From JBFHIZ01 sp963666475 (GTDB lineage: Bacteria > Bacillota > Clostridia > Lachnospirales > Lachnospiraceae), in NCBI GenBank assembly GCA_963666475.2, contig CAXXJM010000001.1, forward strand, positions 62,001 to 126,000: 64,000 nucleotides of DNA, given 5' to 3'. Of the stretch, positions 60,511 to 64,000 are shown piece after piece. The notes below the pieces were generated by a model. It was given only the letters and a program-made list of their open reading frames with translations. It was not told where the DNA came from and made no database searches. Numbering within the stretch: the stretch's first letter is position 1; every line of letters begins with the position of its first letter. Position numbers and translations under genes: made by a program.

Positions 60511-60697
60511 GATTCGCAGCTTTTATTTTGCGAATTACAGAATTACAAATATTAATTGAGCGTCTTGCTTGAGCAATCTCCTCTTCTGTAAGATCTTCGT
60601 CTTCAAGATCAAGATTTAAACCACGCAACTCGCTGCATAGACAGGAGTACACACAAAGAGTTTCGGCGCCGTCTAGTTTCAGTGGACTTCGTTCCAT
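60482..60697 (-). CDS. Small acidic hypothetical protein, opposite strand in the early region
   Basis: A 71-residue helical acidic protein with three cysteines in the middle (CVYSCLCSEL) and ETL/EEEIAQARRSINIC in the second half. I recognise no family. It has a GGGGATG-type ribosome site and its own terminator, opposite to all neighbours, so it is probably transcribed separately, perhaps during lysogeny. Confidence 0.65.
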   Translation of the reverse strand: MERSPLKLDGAETLCVYSCLCSELRGLNLDLEDEDLTEEEIAQARRSINICNSVIRKIKAANPNSKFSYED

Positions 60698-60795
60698 AGC
60701 AATACATCCCCTTTCGTCATTATTTCAGCTCCCCGCTGATAAGAGGATGGTATCACTTTAAAAATAATAATTCAAGAAAAAAGGAGAAATTTTAT

Positions 60796-60975
60796 ATGCC
60801 ACAACATTTGATCACAAAATACGAAGCAAACGGAAAGAAATTTGCAGCTTCATGGATCCAAGTAAAAATCTTTGGGAAGATATTATGTTTATCAAGAAAA
60901 GTAATAGAACTAAAGGAAGACGCACCGCAGTCTATTGACATTTTGTTTCGGCCAAGGAGCCAGATGAGAGGATAA
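60796..60975 (+). CDS. Small hypothetical protein
   Basis: A 59-residue basic protein, MPQHLITKYEANGKKFAASW, with a beta-rich start and basic end. AAAGGAGAAA precedes the ATG, and the stop is four bases before the next start. Function unknown. Confidence 0.6.
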   Translation: MPQHLITKYEANGKKFAASWIQVKIFGKILCLSRKVIELKEDAPQSIDILFRPRSQMRG

Positions 60976-60979
60976 ACAT

Positions 60980-61351
60980 ATGAGACCAGTAAAGATAGTA
61001 TGTGACCGCTGCGGAGCAGAGATCACTGGAAATCCATTTCAAGTACTGATTGACGAAACGGATCGAGAGACCGGATCTTTTTTGTATTCTGATCCGTTTG
61101 AGATAAGAAGGCTTGACTTCTGCGATAAGTGCATCAGTGAAATTGCAAAAATGATTTTAGCAAAAGAGTCTGAGAATACAGAGAGAACAGAAGAATTGGA
61201 ACAAAAAGCGGAGCGAAAAAGAATCGATCGTGGGAAACTGATGGCTCTTCACAATGCCGGCTGGAAAGCCAGTAAAATCGCAGATGAAATGGGAATCAGC
61301 GAAGGCGCTGTACATAACACTGTGTCAAAGATAAAAAAGGAACAAACATGA
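60980..61351 (+). CDS. Zinc-finger/HTH protein
   Basis: A 123-residue protein with two CxxC knuckles (VCDRCGAEI near residue 8; DFCDKCISEI near residue 49) that form a zinc site, and a C-terminal helix-turn-helix of sigma-like type (LHNAGWKASKIADEMGISEG, AVHNTVSKIKK). It may regulate the replication genes that follow. Its stop overlaps the next start (ATGA). Confidence 0.7.
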   Translation: MRPVKIVCDRCGAEITGNPFQVLIDETDRETGSFLYSDPFEIRRLDFCDKCISEIAKMILAKESENTERTEELEQKAERKRIDRGKLMALHNAGWKASKIADEMGISEGAVHNTVSKIKKEQT

Positions 61352-61635
61352 TTGGCCAATACTATATACCGGCATCAGATGAGGTGATCAAGGAAGCGTT
61401 TCATAGTGCGTTTGGAACTAACTCGATTGGAAATCATGATGTAGGCTATACGGCAGGAGAAACGAAGTATATCGGATCTGAAACCATGAAAGACAATTGG
61501 ATCCTTGATTACTATCGTGGCCCGGATGGAAGGTATTGGCACGGAAGAAGAAAGTGGAAAGATGGGAGAATCATTTCTGAAGAAGAAGCAATCTTCGGAC
61601 GCGAGATCAGGAGGTACGGATGGAAAAGAGAATAA
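61348..61635 (+). CDS. Hypothetical protein (early region)
   Basis: A 95-residue protein rich in Gly, Tyr and Trp (DNWILDYYRGPDGRYWHGRR). I recognise no family. It overlaps the zinc-finger gene by four bases and is the last gene before the repeat-rich region of the replication initiator. Confidence 0.6.
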   Translation: MIGQYYIPASDEVIKEAFHSAFGTNSIGNHDVGYTAGETKYIGSETMKDNWILDYYRGPDGRYWHGRRKWKDGRIISEEEAIFGREIRRYGWKRE

Positions 61636-61694
61636 AAAAAGAGCAGTGACGGGAATCACTACTCGAGTTAACGACAAACCTATCAAAATTCATT

Positions 61695-61794
61695 CGTTAA
61701 TTGATATTAAATAGTATATCAGTTAACGGGTGGAAAGTCAAGTAAAAACAAGGGTTTCCACCCGTTTCCGTTCTCGCTAAAGATATTATCTTTA
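61695..61794 (+). other. Repeat-rich putative replication origin before the HUH initiator
   Basis: Three inverted repeats in 100 bases: CGTTAATTGATAT / ATATCAGTTAACG (61695-61728, 12 of 13 paired), AACGGGTGGAAA / TTTCCACCCGTT (61725-61766, perfect), and TAAAGATA-T-TATCTTTA (61778-61794, perfect). The first two share four bases and cannot form at once. None has a T run, so they are not terminators. Double-strand origins of rolling-circle replicons have such hairpins next to rep. Confidence 0.55.
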
Positions 61795-61826
61795 GGACAC
61801 ACTATAACAAATCAAGGAGTATAGAT

Positions 61827-62573
61827 ATGCCATACATGGAAGAGATATGTGTGGCAGGAGATACCATTGAGATCAATAAATATTATGCCCAAAAATATCA
61901 TGGAAAAGCAGAGGGTAAGAGAGAGAAGAAAAAGAAGAAGACATCAGCAGCGCAAAAAAAGGTAAACCTACGAAAAGCCATAAAGCTTCTTCGAAGACTT
62001 ATGAATGCAAATTTCATAGATGGAGACTACCTGATCCGACTGGACTTTGCAAAGGTATACTTCCCGGACGGGAGTAACGATATGCAAAAGTACATGACAT
62101 TGGCTCTGAGAGAACTCAGGAAATTGTTCAAGAAGAACCAAATGACATTGAAATACATCTATGTCAAAGAAGTAGGTCCGAGAGGTGGAAGACATGTACA
62201 CATGATGATGAGCAAATGTGACTTAGACTTCTTGTGCAAAGCTTGGCCATATGGAGGGATTCATGTGGATCCACTGCATACACATGGACAGTATCGCAAA
62301 GTGGCAGAGTATTTCGGAAAGTATGCAGAAAAAACAGAGGAGACGGAAGGCAAGATCATCGGAAAACGATGGTACCCATCTAGGAACCTTGATAAGCCAG
62401 AAGTAAAAAAACGCATCATTTCTTCTACGAACTTTCGAAAGAACATCAAAGATATTGAGGGATATTATTTGGAAAAAGAATCCACGTATTCAGGAATATC
62501 AGAATGGAGTGGATATGAGTATTTCTCCTACACACTAGTAAGATCAAGGGAAAACGAAGTACGAGGAGGTTAG
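61827..62573 (+). CDS. Rolling-circle (HUH) replication initiator
   Basis: A 248-residue protein. After a Lys-rich stretch (residues 28-47) it has motif 1-like YLIRLDFAKVYF, the HUH pair GGRHVHMMMSK (His123, His125) and the catalytic-tyrosine region VAEYFGKYAEK, with Tyr162 and Tyr166 each in a YxxK pattern. These are the three motifs of HUH endonucleases, which nick an origin and stay bound to the 5' end. No helicase domain is attached, as in small phage and plasmid initiators. The hairpin-rich region directly upstream is its probable target. Confidence 0.8.
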   Translation: MPYMEEICVAGDTIEINKYYAQKYHGKAEGKREKKKKKTSAAQKKVNLRKAIKLLRRLMNANFIDGDYLIRLDFAKVYFPDGSNDMQKYMTLALRELRKLFKKNQMTLKYIYVKEVGPRGGRHVHMMMSKCDLDFLCKAWPYGGIHVDPLHTHGQYRKVAEYFGKYAEKTEETEGKIIGKRWYPSRNLDKPEVKKRIISSTNFRKNIKDIEGYYLEKESTYSGISEWSGYEYFSYTLVRSRENEVRGG

Positions 62574-62578
62574 AAAAA

Positions 62579-63031
62579 TTGATAGAAGCAAATTTATATA
62601 TTGAACAGACAAAAAAAGGACCGGGAAGATATGACGGAGCATACGGATACGTGCTCGAATTCTTTGTAAAAGGAGAACCAAAGACACGTGAAGAGTATGT
62701 ATCATCAAAAAACGTGACCGCGCATCAAATGGAACTGATTGCAATCACCGAGGCCCTTAAGAGGCTGACGAAGAGTTGTAAGATCACAATTTATTCCGGA
62801 CACGGATTTTATAAAAATGCATTGTCTAGGAATTTGATTAAAAAATGGCAAGAAGATAATTGGAAAAACGCAAAAGGTGGAGAAGTTGCAAATAAAAGTG
62901 AGTGGGAAGAACTGATCCGGGAGATGGCAAAGCATGAAGTTATCCCGGGAGAGAGTGGACATCATGCATATTCCGATTACATGATCACACAAATGAAAAA
63001 AATGGAGGGAATCAGAAATGGCACTATTTGA
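62579..63031 (+). CDS. RNase H-like protein with altered active site
   Basis: A 150-residue protein with the RNase HI fold order: NLYIEQTKKGPGRYDGAYGY, TAHQMELIAITEALKRL (Glu52 matches the second catalytic acid), ITIYSGHGFYKNAL, WQEDNWKNAKGGEVANKSEW, GHHAYSDYM. The first catalytic Asp corresponds to Glu9 or so, and the TDS motif is SGH, so the third metal ligand is missing. It may be inactive or use other residues. It begins at TTG after GAGGAGG and directly follows the initiator gene, suggesting a role in replication. Confidence 0.7.
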   Translation: MIEANLYIEQTKKGPGRYDGAYGYVLEFFVKGEPKTREEYVSSKNVTAHQMELIAITEALKRLTKSCKITIYSGHGFYKNALSRNLIKKWQEDNWKNAKGGEVANKSEWEELIREMAKHEVIPGESGHHAYSDYMITQMKKMEGIRNGTI

Positions 63032-63509
63032 TAGATTTGGAGAACTGGATTCGGCAGCAGATCTGAATGAGCTTGCAGTGAATCTTCGAAAAGAAAAAGA
63101 TATGGACAGCATTCGTGTTCTAGCCAAAGAGAATGGAATCGATAAAGATATTGCTGAATATTTTATTGAAGGAGACATGCTATATATTACTTCAGTGGAT
63201 TTTGCCGCACTCGGAAAATTGGAAGTAGAGGCAGCAGAACTAAAACCGACAGAAATCATGGAAGACTGGTACGAATACATCAAATCATGCTGTATGGAAA
63301 GCGAAGAGATGGCACTTGCAATCCGAAGAAAAGGAAAGTCACTGAAAGGTTGCATTGCTGCACTACTAAAATGGTCATTCGGTAATCAAATACCAATCGA
63401 GTCGGATATCTTAAAGGCAGCAGGAGTGACAGCAGGAAGAGTAACATTAGGGATTCCAGGAAATGGTAGGGCAAAGAAAATCATCACAGACTATTATCTT
63501 GGAAAGTAG
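63018..63509 (+). CDS. Conserved-looking mobile-element protein of unknown function
   Basis: A 163-residue protein with a helical, acidic N-terminal half (LNELAVNLRKEKDMDSIRVL; AKENGIDKDIAEYFIEG) and a basic C-terminal half (AIRRKGKSLKGCIAALLKWS; RVTLGIPGNGRAKKIITDYY). I have a sense of similar proteins in many Firmicutes elements but know no function. It overlaps the RNase H-like gene by 14 bases and has GGAGGG before the ATG. Confidence 0.7.
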   Translation: MALFDRFGELDSAADLNELAVNLRKEKDMDSIRVLAKENGIDKDIAEYFIEGDMLYITSVDFAALGKLEVEAAELKPTEIMEDWYEYIKSCCMESEEMALAIRRKGKSLKGCIAALLKWSFGNQIPIESDILKAAGVTAGRVTLGIPGNGRAKKIITDYYLGK

Positions 63510-63515
63510 GTGATG

Positions 63516-64000
63516 ATATGAGAAAAAAAGAACTGGAAAAAGATATTCCAAATTTAGATGAATATAATTTTAGCAATAAAGCAATGATCTATGCGGTGGT
63601 CGTTCGTAAAACAGAAAAATTATTGATTTTAGACTTCTTAATGAAGAAAACTAAAAAATCAGTAAAAAAGGTAGTATTGGAAAAGACAAACTATGCAACT
63701 TATACACCTGGTAATGACTCATGGAATCAAAGGTCTTTAGAAAATAATATTTTCAATAATCAGTCGAACTACGCGCTGTCAGAGAGAACTTGCGAAATAC
63801 TTCCGGAGCATATTGAAATCATAAAAAGTTTTGACAATTGGAATTACCATGACATTTCTTGGTGGGAACTGATAGAACGATTTCAGCAGAATATAAGAAA
63901 TCGAAAAACAGATAAAAATGACGAACGAAGAAGAAAGCGTCTACATGAACGCATGGAGGCGGTAGGAGATCAAGAACCAGAAGGAATGGCAGATTGGCTC
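63516..64000 (+). CDS. Hypothetical protein, 3' cut by the window edge (PcfJ-like?)
   Basis: The frame starts at ATG 63516, behind AGTAGGTGATG, and is open to the last base (161 codons so far). The start MRKKELEKDIPNLDEYNFSN leads to a beta-rich domain (MIYAVVVRKTEKLLILDFLM) and a segment with many Trp/Asn, then a basic helical stretch (NDERRRKRLHERMEAVG). The end part, with a Met-rich RLHERM followed by DWL, recalls large PcfJ-like proteins of mobile elements, but the match is weak. Confidence 0.55.

Larger units (their letters stand above)
56785..64000. mobile_element. Left end of an integrated prophage or integrative element
   Basis: It begins at the tRNA-Pro fragment and carries a tyrosine integrase, divergent repressor/Cro-type genes, many small early genes, a HUH replication initiator and an RNase H-like gene. 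No capsid, portal, terminase or conjugation gene is seen before the window ends, so prophage and conjugative element cannot be separated. The right end is outside. Confidence 0.9.

Noticed and set aside
61505..61714. ORF of 69 codons overlapping the gene at 61348
   Set aside because: It starts inside another gene in a different frame, has no ribosome site, and its composition is unlike a protein; the 3' part runs into the hairpin region.
56785..64000. Calling the right-hand element a complete prophage
   Set aside because: No structural or lysis genes are inside the window, and the right attachment site is not visible; an integrative conjugative or satellite element is equally possible.

Overview
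The window is a low-GC Gram-positive chromosome segment. The strong GGAGG-type ribosome sites, the T-box, ZTP and cobalamin riboswitch leaders, the split purine genes and the overall gene complement point to a gut-type Clostridia, most likely Lachnospiraceae. That family assignment is inference from gene style, not from a marker-gene comparison. About 56.7 kb is chromosome. The last 7.2 kb is the left end of an integrated mobile element.

Left part (1-14 kb): the end of an ABC ATPase, a TetR regulator divergent from an MMPL/RND-type exporter, a chemoreceptor, and a six-gene export operon (6194-13993). The operon has three consecutive HlyD/MacA-like adaptors, a MacB-like permease, a membrane protein with a five-copy decapeptide repeat, and a MacB/LolD-like ATPase. 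Several of its proteins carry related Met/Gly/Pro/Asp-rich low-complexity segments. Three TTAAGTT-like repeats spaced 11 bp apart lie before it, as expected for an OmpR/PhoB-type activator.

Middle (14-33 kb): an L-arabinose regulon (araR, araA, araD, araB) with AraR-type operators; an acyl-carrier-like protein; a copper P-type ATPase whose C-terminus looks like a fused CopZ with its own start site; a two-gene membrane system followed by a membrane-anchored M20 peptidase; a second chemoreceptor; a rubredoxin with an unusual CxC knuckle; and a fragmentary metal-homeostasis cluster (FeoB-associated protein, DtxR/MntR regulator, DUF134 protein, lone metal-ABC ATPase). A ZTP riboswitch then controls a PurO-type IMP cyclohydrolase and a stand-alone AICAR transformylase, which together replace bifunctional PurH.

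Housekeeping part (33-56.7 kb): rpsT with a TTG start, lepA-hemW, a degenerate HD-GYP-like protein with a lone pilT, comM-dprA, several small membrane, SEC-C and WYL genes, a MATE pump, T-box-controlled thrS, a DMT exporter, a diguanylate cyclase, infC-rpmI-rplT with an attenuator leader and an ATT start for infC, pepD, and a cobalamin-riboswitch-controlled B12 uptake operon (btuF, btuC, btuD).

Right end (56785-64000+): a 3' fragment of a tRNA-Pro gene on the minus strand marks the left attachment site. It is followed by a tyrosine integrase, a membrane protein with a HIRAN-like domain, divergent CI/Cro-type regulators with shared operator words, a run of small early genes, a rolling-circle type HUH initiator behind a repeat-rich putative origin, an RNase H-like protein with an altered active site, and two genes of unknown function, the last cut by the window edge.
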